Shown here: one piece after another, positions 41,726 to 50,478 of the stretch
Layout: each line of letters begins with the position of its first letter
Position numbering within the stretch: position 1 is the first letter of the stretch
DNA from: Dehalococcoidia bacterium
GTDB taxonomy: Bacteria > Chloroflexota > Dehalococcoidia > SM23-28-2 > HRBIN24
Direction of reading: 5' to 3'
Length of the DNA: 64,000 nt
Assembly: GCA_025062275.1 (NCBI GenBank)
Contig: JANXAP010000029.1
Location: 1 to 64,000, forward strand
Position numbers and translations under genes: made by a program
The notes under the pieces: generated by a model
Told to the model about the DNA's origin: nothing
Database searches by the model: none
Seen by the model: the letters and a program-made list of their open reading frames with translations, nothing else

Positions 41726-42638
41726 AGGCTGCTCCTTCCCAGAGGGTCGTGCCAATTTTAACCCGAAGGCCCCTCAGCTTGACAACCGGGCTCTCCCTTA
41801 AGGAAGGGGGGGCCAGCTCCAGGAAGGCGTCGGGCCGCTCGAGAAGCAGGTTGTGGCCACAGTCGGGGACTATACGGCAAGTGGCCCCCGGGATGATCGA
41901 GGCCAGCCGCAGGGAGGACCGCGCCGGGACCATCCGTGCGTCCTCCCCGTCCAGCACGAGGGTGGGGCAGCAGACGCGACGGGCCTCCGGCGTCAGGTCC
42001 AGGCGAAGCAACTGTCTCGCCACGTTGACCAGGGTCTGGTTGGGGACCCGCATGACATCGCGGGCCATCAGTCGCCGGTCCTCCGGCGACAGATGGCGGG
42101 TGTCGCGGGCCATGTCGAGACGCCGCACTACCACCCACCACTTGATGGGCGCCTTGGGTATCAGGTCCACCAGTCCCGGCCAGTCCACCAGCTGGAACAC
42201 GAGGTGAAAGCGCCTGGGCAGGTCGGCCCCACGGTAGACCGGCCCCACCAGCACCAGCCTCCCTACCCGTTCGGGATAGCGACTGGCGAAGGCCAGGGCA
42301 AAGGTGCCCCCCACCGATGCCCCCACCAGATGGCAGCGGTCGATGCCCAGGGCGTCCAGCAGCGACCGCAGGTGCTGGATATAGTCGTCTACAGTGGGGC
42401 GACGCGGAAGGGGTTGCGATCTGCCGAAGCCGGGCAGGTCAGGGGCATAGGTGTGGAAGTGGCGCCCGAGTTCTGGCAGCACATGGCGGAACATCCAGGA
42501 CGAGGTGCCAACCCAGCCATGCAACAGCACGAGGTGGGCCTGGGCGGCGGCGGTGGGGGCAGCCTCCCGCAGGAAGAGACGACGCCCCGCCAGAGTCAGA
42601 TAGCGACCGCGGATGGCGACGCCGCCCGCCTCGGCCAT
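41565..42638 (-). CDS. alpha/beta hydrolase with an extended C-terminus overlapping the next gene
   Basis: A 357-residue open frame. Residues 1-285 form a normal alpha/beta hydrolase with an HGW oxyanion motif (LLHGWVGTSSWMF), nucleophile Ser108 (GASVGG), acid Asp230 or Asp233 and His262 (DCGHNLLLERPDAF). The fold should end near residue 285, but the frame runs 70 more residues, the last 53 inside the next CoA-transferase gene. That tail looks like a shadow frame, so a stop may have been lost. It could hydrolyse an ester or thioester linked to the CoA-transferase pathway. ATG 42638 has only a weak ribosome site. Confidence 0.8.
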   Translation of the reverse strand: MAEAGGVAIRGRYLTLAGRRLFLREAAPTAAAQAHLVLLHGWVGTSSWMFRHVLPELGRHFHTYAPDLPGFGRSQPLPRRPTVDDYIQHLRSLLDALGIDRCHLVGASVGGTFALAFASRYPERVGRLVLVGPVYRGADLPRRFHLVFQLVDWPGLVDLIPKAPIKWWVVVRRLDMARDTRHLSPEDRRLMARDVMRVPNQTLVNVARQLLRLDLTPEARRVCCPTLVLDGEDARMVPARSSLRLASIIPGATCRIVPDCGHNLLLERPDAFLELAPPSLRESPVVKLRGLRVKIGTTLWEGAAYERRPPVRPACPGAAWSCGRILWQAAGRPGRRRHQGRAARGRPLAPSAPLFSR

Positions 42639-42694
42639 GGCCGCCCATCATCATAGGTGGACGGAGGCGGACAGGCAAGGCAGCCCGGCACGCC

Positions 42695-43912
42695 TCAGTA
42701 TATGACTTCCTCCCTCACCAGGCGGTCGAACTCCTCGTCGGACATCCCCAGCAGCCCCTTGAACACCTTCTCGTTGTCCTGTCCGATCATGGGGCCAGGG
42801 CGGACCACGGGCTGGCTCTCGCTCAACTTCACATAAGAACCGTAGATGGTCTCGTTGAAACAAAGGGGGTGATGGACCTCGATGAAGGTCTGGCGCTGGC
42901 GGAAGTGGGGATCGTGGTAGAGGTCCGATATATGGAGCACGGGGGTGGCAGGCACGCCGAACTGCTGGAGCCGGTGGGCCAGCTCGTAGTCGTTGAACTG
43001 GGCAGTCCAGCGGGCGATGTGGGCATGCAGCTCGTCGATGTTTCTGACGCGGTCGGCCAGGGTGTGAAAGCGAGGGTCGGAGGCCCAGGAAGGCTCCCCC
43101 ATGGCGGCCACCAGCCCTCGCCACTCCTCCTCGGTAAGGCATGCTATGGCGATCCAGCGGTCGTCGCCGCTGCAAGGAAAGACGCCATGGGGGGCGCCCA
43201 GGCCCAGGGGGTGACGGTTGCCCATGGGACCGTGGACCCGTCCGTTGAAGAAGTAGTCCATGATGTGGGGCACCATCATCTGCATGATGCCCTCCTGCTG
43301 GGAGAAGTCCACGTGGCAGCCCTGGCCGGTCATGTCCCGCCAGCGCAGGGCCACCAGGGCGGTGAAGGCAGCCGCCACCCCCAGCAAGGGGTCGGCGAAG
43401 GCGTTCTCGAAGCTCTGAGGCTCCTCGCCCACGTACCCCGTCACGCTGTCGAGGCCCGTGAGGCTAGAAAGGGTCACCCCGTATGTGCGCAGGTGGCTCA
43501 GGGGGCCGTAGAGCCCGGCGGGCCGGATAGAGACCAGCACTACCCGGGGATTGACCTGGCGAAGGCGGTCGTAGCCCAGGCCCAGCTTCTCTATGACTCC
43601 CGGCGCCCAGTTCTCGCCTACTATGTCCACCCTCTCCACCAGCCTCAGGGCCAGCTCTCTCGCCTCGGGCTTTTCCAGGTTCAGGGTGATGCTGCCGTTG
43701 CCCGCCCAGCCGGCGTGGTTCTGCAGGCTGCGGTCGGGGTCCTGAATGCCCTCGGCGAATGGGGGCAAAAGACGGTTGACGTCTATCTGCTTGCGCGACT
43801 CGACCTTGTACACCTCGGCCCCGAGAAAGGCCAGGGTCTGCCCGAAGACCGGCCCCAGCCACACGGTGCCGAAGTTGAGCACCTTCACGCCCTGCAGCGG
43901 TAGCGCCGCCAT
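42695..43912 (-). CDS. CaiB/BaiF CoA-transferase (copy 3)
   Basis: With ATG 43912 (MAALPLQGVKVLNFG, GGAGGAG just upstream) this is 405 residues. It has LAFLGAEVYKVES, a SIRPAGLYGP segment, the probable catalytic Asp in NAFADPLLGVA, and GDDRWIAIACL. It lacks the usual PFxGDxxR region and has instead KQIDVNRLLPPF, so its substrate may differ from its neighbours. It starts 39 bases downstream of the copy 4 stop. Confidence 0.93.
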   Translation of the reverse strand: MAALPLQGVKVLNFGTVWLGPVFGQTLAFLGAEVYKVESRKQIDVNRLLPPFAEGIQDPDRSLQNHAGWAGNGSITLNLEKPEARELALRLVERVDIVGENWAPGVIEKLGLGYDRLRQVNPRVVLVSIRPAGLYGPLSHLRTYGVTLSSLTGLDSVTGYVGEEPQSFENAFADPLLGVAAAFTALVALRWRDMTGQGCHVDFSQQEGIMQMMVPHIMDYFFNGRVHGPMGNRHPLGLGAPHGVFPCSGDDRWIAIACLTEEEWRGLVAAMGEPSWASDPRFHTLADRVRNIDELHAHIARWTAQFNDYELAHRLQQFGVPATPVLHISDLYHDPHFRQRQTFIEVHHPLCFNETIYGSYVKLSESQPVVRPGPMIGQDNEKVFKGLLGMSDEEFDRLVREEVIY

Positions 43913-43950
43913 CTCTCCTCCGTCCTGCGACCCTCGTAAGGCCTCCGTCC

Positions 43951-45162
43951 TCAAATAGCCCCTTGGGAGCGCAATTCGTCGATGCTAGAGGCGCTCAGGC
44001 CCAGCAGCCCGCCGAACACCTCGGCATTGTGCTGTCCCAGCCTCGGTGCCGGCCTGATGGCCGAGTCGTCGCAGGAGCTGAGGCGGGCGATAGGCCCCAG
44101 CACCCGTACCCGGCCCAGCTCCTCGTGCTCGACCTCGCGGATGAAGTTCCTGGCCCGCATGTGCGGATGTTCTACGGCCTCCTGCACGGTGTAGACGGCC
44201 GTGGTGGGGCAGAGGTTGGCCTGGCATACGTTCATGATCTCTTCTTTGGGGTGCTCCTGCGTCCACAGCTCCATGAGAGGGTAGAGGGCGTCGGCGTGCT
44301 GGGCGCGCCTGAACATGTCGCTGAAGATGTCCAGCTGCGCCCAGTCGGGGTTTCCCATGGCGTTGACCAGGCCTTGCCACTGGCGGGGGGTCAGGGCCAT
44401 AACCCACACGTAGCCGTCCTTGGCCCTCAGTATCTTGGCCGGCGCGGCGATGCCGAACTGTCCCCCGGTGCGTCGCTCGTAGATGCCGTCCTGGGCGTAC
44501 CCACCGATGTTCTGGCAGCCGGTGAAGAGGGCGGCGATGGCCTCGGCGGAGGAGACGTCCACGTGCTGTCCCCTGCCCACCACTTGGCGGCCGTAATAGG
44601 CAGCGAATCCCCAGGCCGCCCCCACGTAGCCGCCGTAGAAGTCGGCGATGAAGGTGCCAGCGGCGAGCGGCTCCCTGTCGGGCTTGCCGAGATAGCGATG
44701 CCCCGCGGCCGACAGATGATAGGCGTTGAGATCGTACCCCTTCCAGTTGGCGTAGGGGCCGAAGCTGCCGAAGGGGGTGATGGAGATCATGACCACCTGG
44801 GGATTGATCTCTGCTACCGCGTCGTAGGTCAGTCGCCAGCGCTCCAGCTGGGCGGGCTGGTGGTTGTGCACCAGGATGTCCGCCCAACGGACCAGCTCCA
44901 GGAAGAGCTGGCGTCCGCGCTCGTGGTCCAGATTGATGGTCACGCCACGCTTGTTGGTGTTGAGGGCGAGATAGATGCCGCTGGCCTCCGGGTCTGGCCT
45001 GTCGCCGGGGAACGGCCCCCAGGAGCGGGCCAGGTCGCCCTGAGGCGGCTCGACCTTTATCACATCGGCACCGAAGTCGGCGAAGAGACGGGCACAGAAG
45101 GGGGCCGAGATCACCTGCCCCAGCTCCAGGACACGCACTCCTGCCAGCGGCCCTGCGCTCAT
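43951..45162 (-). CDS. CaiB/BaiF CoA-transferase (copy 4, first of operon)
   Basis: With ATG 45162 (MSAGPLAGVRVLELG, GGAGG 8 bases upstream) this is 403 residues. It has SAPFCARLFADFGADVIKVE, NTNKRGVTINL, the probable catalytic Asp in GTFIADFYGG and GQHVDVSSAEA. The open frame runs 40 codons further up, but crosses the promoter and lacks family similarity. It heads the operon of four CoA-transferases and one hydrolase. Confidence 0.93.
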   Translation of the reverse strand: MSAGPLAGVRVLELGQVISAPFCARLFADFGADVIKVEPPQGDLARSWGPFPGDRPDPEASGIYLALNTNKRGVTINLDHERGRQLFLELVRWADILVHNHQPAQLERWRLTYDAVAEINPQVVMISITPFGSFGPYANWKGYDLNAYHLSAAGHRYLGKPDREPLAAGTFIADFYGGYVGAAWGFAAYYGRQVVGRGQHVDVSSAEAIAALFTGCQNIGGYAQDGIYERRTGGQFGIAAPAKILRAKDGYVWVMALTPRQWQGLVNAMGNPDWAQLDIFSDMFRRAQHADALYPLMELWTQEHPKEEIMNVCQANLCPTTAVYTVQEAVEHPHMRARNFIREVEHEELGRVRVLGPIARLSSCDDSAIRPAPRLGQHNAEVFGGLLGLSASSIDELRSQGAI

Positions 45163-45267
45163 GCCAGACCTCCAGCGACCGTGACTGGGCCCTCGGCCCT
45201 CCGACGGCCCGCCAGCAGGCCCCATCGTGGGCCCGCCTGGCGGGGCTTCCCGGTCGAAGCAGACAAG

Positions 45268-45296
45268 ATTATCAGACGACATGACTGCACTGTCAA
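45268..45296 (-). promoter_or_regulatory. sigma-70 promoter of the CoA-transferase operon
   Basis: On the minus strand TTGACA (45296-45291), a 17-base spacer and GATAAT (45273-45268): one mismatch to consensus in total. The leader would be about 100 bases. The 327-base gap 45163-45489 holds this promoter and nothing else I can identify. Confidence 0.85.
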
Positions 45297-45489
45297 CGCG
45301 ACGTTGCCAGGCCTGCCGAGGCGTCCGGAGCTGGGGAGGATTTCAGGTCTGCAGGCCGAAAGTCATCTTTTCGTGCCCGAAAGAGAACGCGGGCCGTTCT
45401 CATCGGGGAGATGGCTCTCGGCCTGCTGTGGGCGGCCTCGCCCAGAGGGGTCAGGACCTCGGCCCGCCGGGCCGACGGTGTACGGGCGT

Positions 45490-45981
45490 TCAGCCTGGGC
45501 GGAAGGGCGGGCGCCCATCGTCGGCGGGGGCCACCGTCACCGCCTCGGCCCCCACCTGGGCCGCCACCAGCTCTGCCAGGCGGTTCAGGTCCTCCTTGGC
45601 GAAGCCGTGGCTGTAGAAGGCCACCTTTCCGTCGCGGCCCACCAGGCACAGGGTGGGCGTGGCGGGCGGGTCGTAGGCTGCGCTGGCGGTAAAGGCATCG
45701 GCATCCACCAGCACGGGCACCGTCAGGCCCATCTGACGAGCGTAGGGGCCGATGCGCTCCGGCGGGTGCTGGGAGATAGCCCAGAGCTGCAGACCTCGGG
45801 GGGCGTAGGCAGTAGCGAGGCGCTCTAGGTAGGGCAGGGCCAGATCGCAGGCCGCGCAACCCGTCTTCACGAAGGCCAGCAGCACCGGCCCGGAGGTCAG
45901 GGCCTCCGCGAGACGATAGGTGCGCCCGTCCAGCGAAGGCAAAGAGAAGTCGGGTGCCGGATCGCCTTCCCGCAGTGGCAC
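45490..45981 (-). CDS. peroxiredoxin/TlpA-like thioredoxin-fold protein
   Basis: A 163-residue thioredoxin-fold protein of the AhpC/TSA-Redoxin type. It has GDPAPDFSLPSLDGR, a redox CAAC pair (TGCAACD, Cys43 and Cys46 region) and the cis-Pro segment DPPATPTLCLVG. No signal peptide is visible. GTG 45981 has GGAGGG 10 bases upstream. It is divergent from another thioredoxin-fold gene with only 58 bases between starts. Confidence 0.85.
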   Translation of the reverse strand: MPLREGDPAPDFSLPSLDGRTYRLAEALTSGPVLLAFVKTGCAACDLALPYLERLATAYAPRGLQLWAISQHPPERIGPYARQMGLTVPVLVDADAFTASAAYDPPATPTLCLVGRDGKVAFYSHGFAKEDLNRLAELVAAQVGAEAVTVAPADDGRPPFRPG

Positions 45982-46008
45982 GGCCAGCGCTCCCTCCGCT
46001 CTCTGCCC

Positions 46009-46015
46009 TATAATA
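46009..46015. promoter_or_regulatory. shared, overlapping -10 boxes of the divergent thioredoxin-fold genes
   Basis: TATAATA reads TATAAT (46009-46014) on the + strand and TATTAT (46015-46010) on the - strand. Each lies 25-30 bases before the start codon it would serve. RNA polymerase could occupy only one direction at a time. Confidence 0.5.
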
Positions 46016-46039
46016 CCCCTGACGACACGGTGTAGGGCA

Positions 46040-47068
46040 ATGACCTACGAGAGCGCAGGGGAAGGCATCATGGCCCCCGAACTGCAGGGGGGATACTGGC
46101 TGCAGGGCGGCCCCCTGACCATGTCCTCCCTCAGGGGCCGGCCAGTCCTGGTGGACTTCTGGGACTATACCTGCATCAACTGCCTGCGCACCCTCCCTTA
46201 CCTGGTGGAGTGGCACCGGCGTTATTCTCCCCACGGTCTGGTCATCATAGGCGTGCACACTCCCGAGTTCTCCTTCGCCCGGCGGGTGGACGACGTGCGA
46301 CGGGCAGTGGCCGAGTTCGGCATTCAGTACCCGGTGGTGCTGGACAACGACTACGCCATCTGGAGGGCCTACAACAACCGCTTCTGGCCGGCCAAATACC
46401 TGGTGGACGCCCATGGGCGTCTGCGCTACTTCCATTTTGGCGAGGGCGCATATCAGGCCACCGAGAGGGCGATCCAGCAACTGCTGCGGGAGGTGGACCC
46501 CAGTCTTCGGCTGCCCGAGCCTATGGCCCCGTTGCGGGACGAGGATCGTCCCGGCGCCGTGTGCTATCGCGTAACGCCCGAAGTCTACCTCGGGTTCTTG
46601 CGGGGAAGCGTGGGCAACCCCACCGGCCTCCTGCCTAAGCAGGCCGCCAACTATCGCGATCCTGGACTGCACGCCGAGGGGTTCTTCTACCTGCACGGCC
46701 CCTGGGTGGCTGAAGAGGAGTGCGTCTACCGGCCATGGGATGCTCTGGATAGGAGCAGGCTTTCCCTGCGCTACACCAGCCGCGAGGTGAACCTGGTGGC
46801 GAACCCCCTTTCGGGACAGCCAGGCCGGTTGGACGTCTGGCAGGACGGTGCCCCCCTCGACCGCAGCACTGCCGGTTCCGATGTCCGTTGGGACGAGGAG
46901 GGCCAGTCCTATCTGCAGGTGGACGTACCGAGGATGTATCGTCTGGTGGCCAACCAGGACGTGGGCCATCACGAGCTGACTCTCGCCACGTCCTCGCCGG
47001 GCATGGCGCTCTATGCTTTCACCTTCGTGTCCTGCGCCATCCCCGGCTGGGAGATGCGCCTCCAGTAG
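46040..47068 (+). CDS. thioredoxin-fold protein with DipZ-like C-terminal domain
   Basis: With ATG 46040 this is 342 residues. The thioredoxin part (about 15-155) has WDYTCINCLRTLPYL with the redox pair CINC and a FWPAKYLVD cis-Pro region. The C-terminal half (200-342) is a beta-rich module like that fused to DipZ/CcdA proteins. No signal or membrane helix is present, so the membrane electron donor must be separate. An internal ATG at 46070 is an alternative start. It is likely co-transcribed with pncC, which starts 2 bases after. Confidence 0.85.
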   Translation: MTYESAGEGIMAPELQGGYWLQGGPLTMSSLRGRPVLVDFWDYTCINCLRTLPYLVEWHRRYSPHGLVIIGVHTPEFSFARRVDDVRRAVAEFGIQYPVVLDNDYAIWRAYNNRFWPAKYLVDAHGRLRYFHFGEGAYQATERAIQQLLREVDPSLRLPEPMAPLRDEDRPGAVCYRVTPEVYLGFLRGSVGNPTGLLPKQAANYRDPGLHAEGFFYLHGPWVAEEECVYRPWDALDRSRLSLRYTSREVNLVANPLSGQPGRLDVWQDGAPLDRSTAGSDVRWDEEGQSYLQVDVPRMYRLVANQDVGHHELTLATSSPGMALYAFTFVSCAIPGWEMRLQ

Positions 47069-47070
47069 CC

Positions 47071-47580
47071 ATGAGGGCAGACGAAGGGATGGCCGCCCGC
47101 GTCCTGTCCATGCTGCGGGAGGAGGGGCTCACCCTGGCGGTGGCCGAGGCCTCCACCGGGGGCCTCATCGGCCACCTGCTGACGGAAGTGCCCGGTAGCT
47201 CCGCCACCTTCGTGGGCGGGGTGGTGCCCTACCACAATCGCCTGAAGGAGCGCATAGGCGTGGACAGGACGACGCTGGAGCGTCACGGCGCTGTCAGCGA
47301 GGAGGCTGCAGCTGCCCTCGCGCGGGCCGTGCGGCAGTGGGCCGGCTCGGACCTGGGGCTGGCCGTGAGCGGCATCGCCGGCCCGGGCGGTGGCACCGCC
47401 GATAAACCGGTCGGCCTGACCTACGTCGCCCTGGCCGGCCCCGACTGCTGCCTTTGTCGTCGCTTCGTGCTGGAGGGCGATCGTTCGGCCAACAAGCGGC
47501 AGGCGGCGCTGGCTGCCCTGGAGCTGGTGGCCCATTACCTGCACTATCACCACCGTCAGGAGGGAAGGCCGGAGCCATGA
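47071..47580 (+). CDS. pncC: nicotinamide-nucleotide amidase (CinA C-terminal domain)
   Basis: A 169-residue stand-alone CinA C-terminal domain. It deamidates nicotinamide mononucleotide to nicotinic acid mononucleotide in pyridine nucleotide salvage. Motifs are LAVAEASTGGLIGH, FVGGVVPYHNRLKE and SGIAGPGGGTADKPVGLTY. Starts 2 bases after the preceding stop, and its stop overlaps the next start (ATGA). The N-terminal MoaB-like part of full CinA is absent, as in many bacteria. Confidence 0.9.
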   Translation: MRADEGMAARVLSMLREEGLTLAVAEASTGGLIGHLLTEVPGSSATFVGGVVPYHNRLKERIGVDRTTLERHGAVSEEAAAALARAVRQWAGSDLGLAVSGIAGPGGGTADKPVGLTYVALAGPDCCLCRRFVLEGDRSANKRQAALAALELVAHYLHYHHRQEGRPEP

Positions 47581-48089
47581 GCGTGGACAGGGACCTCTTC
47601 CGGCGCGTTATGGGCCAGTTCGCCACCGGCGTCACCATCGTTACCACCCGCCTGGGCGACCACCTGCACGGCAGCACCGCCAACGCCTTCACATCGGTGT
47701 CCCTGGAGCCGTTGCTGGTGCTCGTGTGCCTGGACAAAAAGGGCGATACTCACGACCTGGTGCAGAAGAGCGGTATCTACGCCGTCAACATCCTCAGTGA
47801 GGAGCAGGAAGAGCTCTCGCGCCTGTTCGCCCGTAAGGACCCCGACAGCTCCCACCGTCTGGACTCGGTGCCCCATCGCTATGCGGCGACCGGTGCCCCC
47901 ATCATCGAGGGGTGCCTGGCCTATCTGGACTGCCGAGTGGTGGACGCCGTGGATGCCGGCGACCACACCATCTTCCTGGGCAAGGTGGAAGAGGCGGCCG
48001 TCAGCGCTGACGGCCGCCCCCTGCTCTTCTTCCGCGGTCGTTACTGTCGTCTGGCCGACGAGGCGCCCAGCCCGGCTGTGAGGGGCTAA
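47577..48089 (+). CDS. flavin reductase-like FMN-binding protein
   Basis: A 170-residue protein of the flavin reductase/HpaC family. It has [13 protein letters not shown], the flavin-contacting [17 protein letters not shown] and [21 protein letters not shown]. Such proteins supply reduced flavin to monooxygenases or are oxygenase components. The start overlaps the pncC stop; the end meets the convergent thiolase gene with four shared bases. Confidence 0.92.
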   Translation: MSVDRDLFRRVMGQFATGVTIVTTRLGDHLHGSTANAFTSVSLEPLLVLVCLDKKGDTHDLVQKSGIYAVNILSEEQEELSRLFARKDPDSSHRLDSVPHRYAATGAPIIEGCLAYLDCRVVDAVDAGDHTIFLGKVEEAAVSADGRPLLFFRGRYCRLADEAPSPAVRG

Positions 48090-49267
48090 CTGGGGCGCTC
48101 CACCACCATGGCGATGCCCTGGCCCCCGCCGATGCACAGGGTGGCCAGGCCTCGCTTGGCCTGGCGTCGGCGCATCTCGTAGAGCAGGGTCACCAGGATA
48201 CGGGTGCCGCTGGCACCGATGGGGTGGCCCAGAGCGATGGCGCCGCCATTGACGTTGACCCGCTCCCAGTCCCAGCCTAGCTCGCGGCCCACAGCCAGAG
48301 ACTGGGCGGCAAAGGCCTCGTTGGCCTCTATGAGGTCGATGTCGCGCAGGTCCAGGCCGGCTTTGGCCAGGACGCGGCGCACGGCTGGCACAGGGCCGAT
48401 GCCCATGATGCGGGGCGGGACGCCAGCGCTGGCATAGGCCTTGACCGTTGCCAGAGGCTCCAGGCCCAGCTCCTGGGCCTTGCGCCGCGAGACCAGCACC
48501 ACCGCTGCCGCACCGTCGTTGATGCCCGAGGCGTTGCCAGCAGTAACGCTGCCCCCGTTCTCGAAGGCCGGCCGCAGGCGCGCCAGCTTGTCGAGAGTGG
48601 TGTCCGGGCGGAAGTGCTCGTCCCGGTCCACCACCGTGACACCGGAGCGGGAGGGGACCTCCACCGGCGCGATCTCGTCGCGGAAGCGGCCCTCCTCCCA
48701 GGCACGGGCCGCCTTCATGTGGCTCTCGTAGGCGAAGCGGTCCTGGTCCTCGCGAGAGATCTCGTATTCGCGGGCCACATTCTCGGCCGTGATGCCCATG
48801 TGGCACTGCTCCAGGGCGCACCACAGGCCGTCCTTGATCATGTGGTCGAGCAGCTCGCCGTGGCCCATACGATATCCGAAGCGAGCCCTGGGCAGCAGAT
48901 AGGGGGCGGCCGACATGTTCTCCATACCGCCGGCCACCACCACATCGGCGTCCCCCAGCATGATGGCCTGGGCAGCCAGGGCCACCGTCTTGAGCCCGGA
49001 GCCACACACCTTGTTGACGGTGGTGGCCGGCACCGACTCGGGTATCCCGGCGGCCAGGGCGGCCTGTCGGGCCGGGTTCATGCCCAGGCCCGCCGACAGC
49101 ACGTTGCCCATGATGACCTCGTCCACCTGGTCGGGCTTGAGGCCTGACCTCTCCAGGGCGGCGGCGATGGCGGTGGCTGCCAGCTTGGGCGCCGGCACCT
49201 CTGTCAGGCTGCCACCGAAGCTGCCGATGGGCGTGCGGGCCGCTCCCACTATGAAGACCTCGTCCAT
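48086..49267 (-). CDS. acetyl-CoA acetyltransferase (thiolase)
   Basis: A 393-residue biosynthetic or degradative thiolase that splits or forms acetoacetyl-CoA. The acyl-accepting Cys is in [10 protein letters not shown] (near residue 87), and the later pair is GHPIGASG (His) and LCIGGGQG (Cys). Length is standard. ATG 49267 has GAGGGAGGAG just upstream. fabG and a small membrane protein lie upstream on the same strand, so thiolase and reductase may act in sequence on acetoacetyl-CoA. Confidence 0.95.
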   Translation of the reverse strand: MDEVFIVGAARTPIGSFGGSLTEVPAPKLAATAIAAALERSGLKPDQVDEVIMGNVLSAGLGMNPARQAALAAGIPESVPATTVNKVCGSGLKTVALAAQAIMLGDADVVVAGGMENMSAAPYLLPRARFGYRMGHGELLDHMIKDGLWCALEQCHMGITAENVAREYEISREDQDRFAYESHMKAARAWEEGRFRDEIAPVEVPSRSGVTVVDRDEHFRPDTTLDKLARLRPAFENGGSVTAGNASGINDGAAAVVLVSRRKAQELGLEPLATVKAYASAGVPPRIMGIGPVPAVRRVLAKAGLDLRDIDLIEANEAFAAQSLAVGRELGWDWERVNVNGGAIALGHPIGASGTRILVTLLYEMRRRQAKRGLATLCIGGGQGIAMVVERPS

Positions 49268-49326
49268 AGCTCCTCCCTCGTCGCTGTGCTAGCTACATCA
49301 TACTCCAACGGTGCCCGAGGCACCGC

Positions 49327-49635
49327 CTAGGAGGCGCCCACCAACGAATAGAGAAAGAGGCCCACGGCCACCAGGAGCGCCAGCCGCAGCCGGCGGGCCG
49401 CCGAGAGCGGCCCTACCCCCACCGCCACCACTGACGCCGCCAGGAGCGGCGTCAAGAACAGTCGGACAGGGTGGTAGGGGGAGATGCCGGCAGCTCCCAG
49501 GGCGGCATGGAGTCCCACCGCCAGCGCGAAGGCAGCCACTGCCAGGGCCACCACGCGCAGCCAGGGCCGGCGGGGCAACTGCCCCGTTCGGGACGCGGCA
49601 GCGCGACGCCGTGGGGCCGACCTGGCCTTCACCAT
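49327..49635 (-). CDS. small two-helix membrane protein coupled to fabG
   Basis: A 102-residue protein with a basic N-terminus (11 Arg/Lys in the first 27 residues) and three hydrophobic stretches (about 27-46, 56-74 and 80-98). Its ATG overlaps the fabG stop (TGATG), so it is made by coupled translation. It has no close family I recognise. The overlap and the absence of another reading in this stretch support it as a real gene. Confidence 0.6.
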   Translation of the reverse strand: MVKARSAPRRRAAASRTGQLPRRPWLRVVALAVAAFALAVGLHAALGAAGISPYHPVRLFLTPLLAASVVAVGVGPLSAARRLRLALLVAVGLFLYSLVGAS

Positions 49636-50381
49636 CAGCGCAGATACATGCCGCCGTTGATGTCGAAGGCGGCACCGGTGATGTAGTCGCCCTCGGCCAC
49701 CAGGAAGCGGCACAGGCGCGCCACCTCCTCCGGTCGACCGAAGCGGCCCATGGGGATGCGGGCCAGCAGGTTCTTCTGCACCTCCTCCGACAGGCTCGTG
49801 ACCATGTCCGTCTCGATGAAGCCGGGGCAGACGGCATTGACGGTGATGTTGAAGCGGGCCAGCTCCAGGGCCGCCGCCTTGGTGAAGCCCACGATGCCGG
49901 CCTTGGCGGCGGCGTAATTGGCCTGGCCGATGTTGCCCATCTCGCCCACGATGGAGGACATGTTGAGGATACGCCCGCCACCCCGCTCTATCATGTGGGG
50001 CACGGCGTAGTAGGTGCAGTAGAAGACGCTGTCCAGGTCGGTGGCGATGACCTCCCGCCATTCCTCGAGGCTCATGCGGCGAATGGTGCGGTCGCGGTTG
50101 ATGCCCGCGTTGTTGACCAGGATGTCCAGCCCTCCGAAGTGCTGGACGGTGCACTGGACCAGGTGCTGGGCCTGTTCGGGCTGTGAAACGTCGGCCTGTA
50201 CGCAGATGGCCTCGCAGCCCTGGTCTTCCAGCTCTCGCCGGAGCTGCTCTGCCTGGTCCTTGCTGTGAAAGTAGTTGATGGTGACCTTGGCGCCGTGCAG
50301 GGCCAGCTCCTTGACGATGGCAGCGCCCAGGCCGCGGGAGCTGCCGGTAACGATGGCGACCTTGCCGCTAAGAGAGCCCAT
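49635..50381 (-). CDS. fabG: 3-oxoacyl-ACP/acetoacetyl-CoA reductase (SDR)
   Basis: With ATG 50381 (MGSLSGKVAIVTGSSRGLGAA) this is 248 residues. It is a short-chain dehydrogenase that reduces 3-ketoacyl groups with NADPH. The nucleotide loop is TGSSRGLG; NNAGINRD, catalytic Ser in LNMSSIVGE, and YAAAK with catalytic Tyr and Lys are present. The ribosome site GGAGGA lies 6 bases before the ATG and forms the 3' arm of a 12 bp hairpin. Standing near a thiolase it could be an acetoacetyl-CoA reductase (PhaB-like); no PHA synthase is in the window. Confidence 0.93.
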   Translation of the reverse strand: MGSLSGKVAIVTGSSRGLGAAIVKELALHGAKVTINYFHSKDQAEQLRRELEDQGCEAICVQADVSQPEQAQHLVQCTVQHFGGLDILVNNAGINRDRTIRRMSLEEWREVIATDLDSVFYCTYYAVPHMIERGGGRILNMSSIVGEMGNIGQANYAAAKAGIVGFTKAAALELARFNITVNAVCPGFIETDMVTSLSEEVQKNLLARIPMGRFGRPEEVARLCRFLVAEGDYITGAAFDINGGMYLR

Positions 50382-50387
50382 GCCGCT

Positions 50388-50428
50388 CCTCCAGTCGTAT
50401 TGTTTCGCCGCCAGTTTACGACTGGAGG
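50388..50428 (-). promoter_or_regulatory. hairpin that sequesters the fabG ribosome binding site
   Basis: On the minus strand CCTCCAGTCGTA (50428-50417) pairs perfectly over 12 bp with TACGACTGGAGG (50399-50388) around a 17-base loop. The GGAGG of the fabG ribosome site is inside the 3' arm, fully paired with CCTCC. No T-run follows, so it is not a terminator. The upstream part of the gap (50429-50478) is A+T-rich and may hold a promoter. Confidence 0.7.
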
Positions 50429-50478
50429 GACGTATCATTCAACATATAAATGCAGCGCTAGTAGCCCAGAGATTATTT

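Noticed and set aside
45163-45267. N-terminal extension of the first CoA-transferase up to 45282
   Set aside because: The extension crosses the -10 box of a near-perfect promoter and has no family similarity; ATG 45162 has a good ribosome site.
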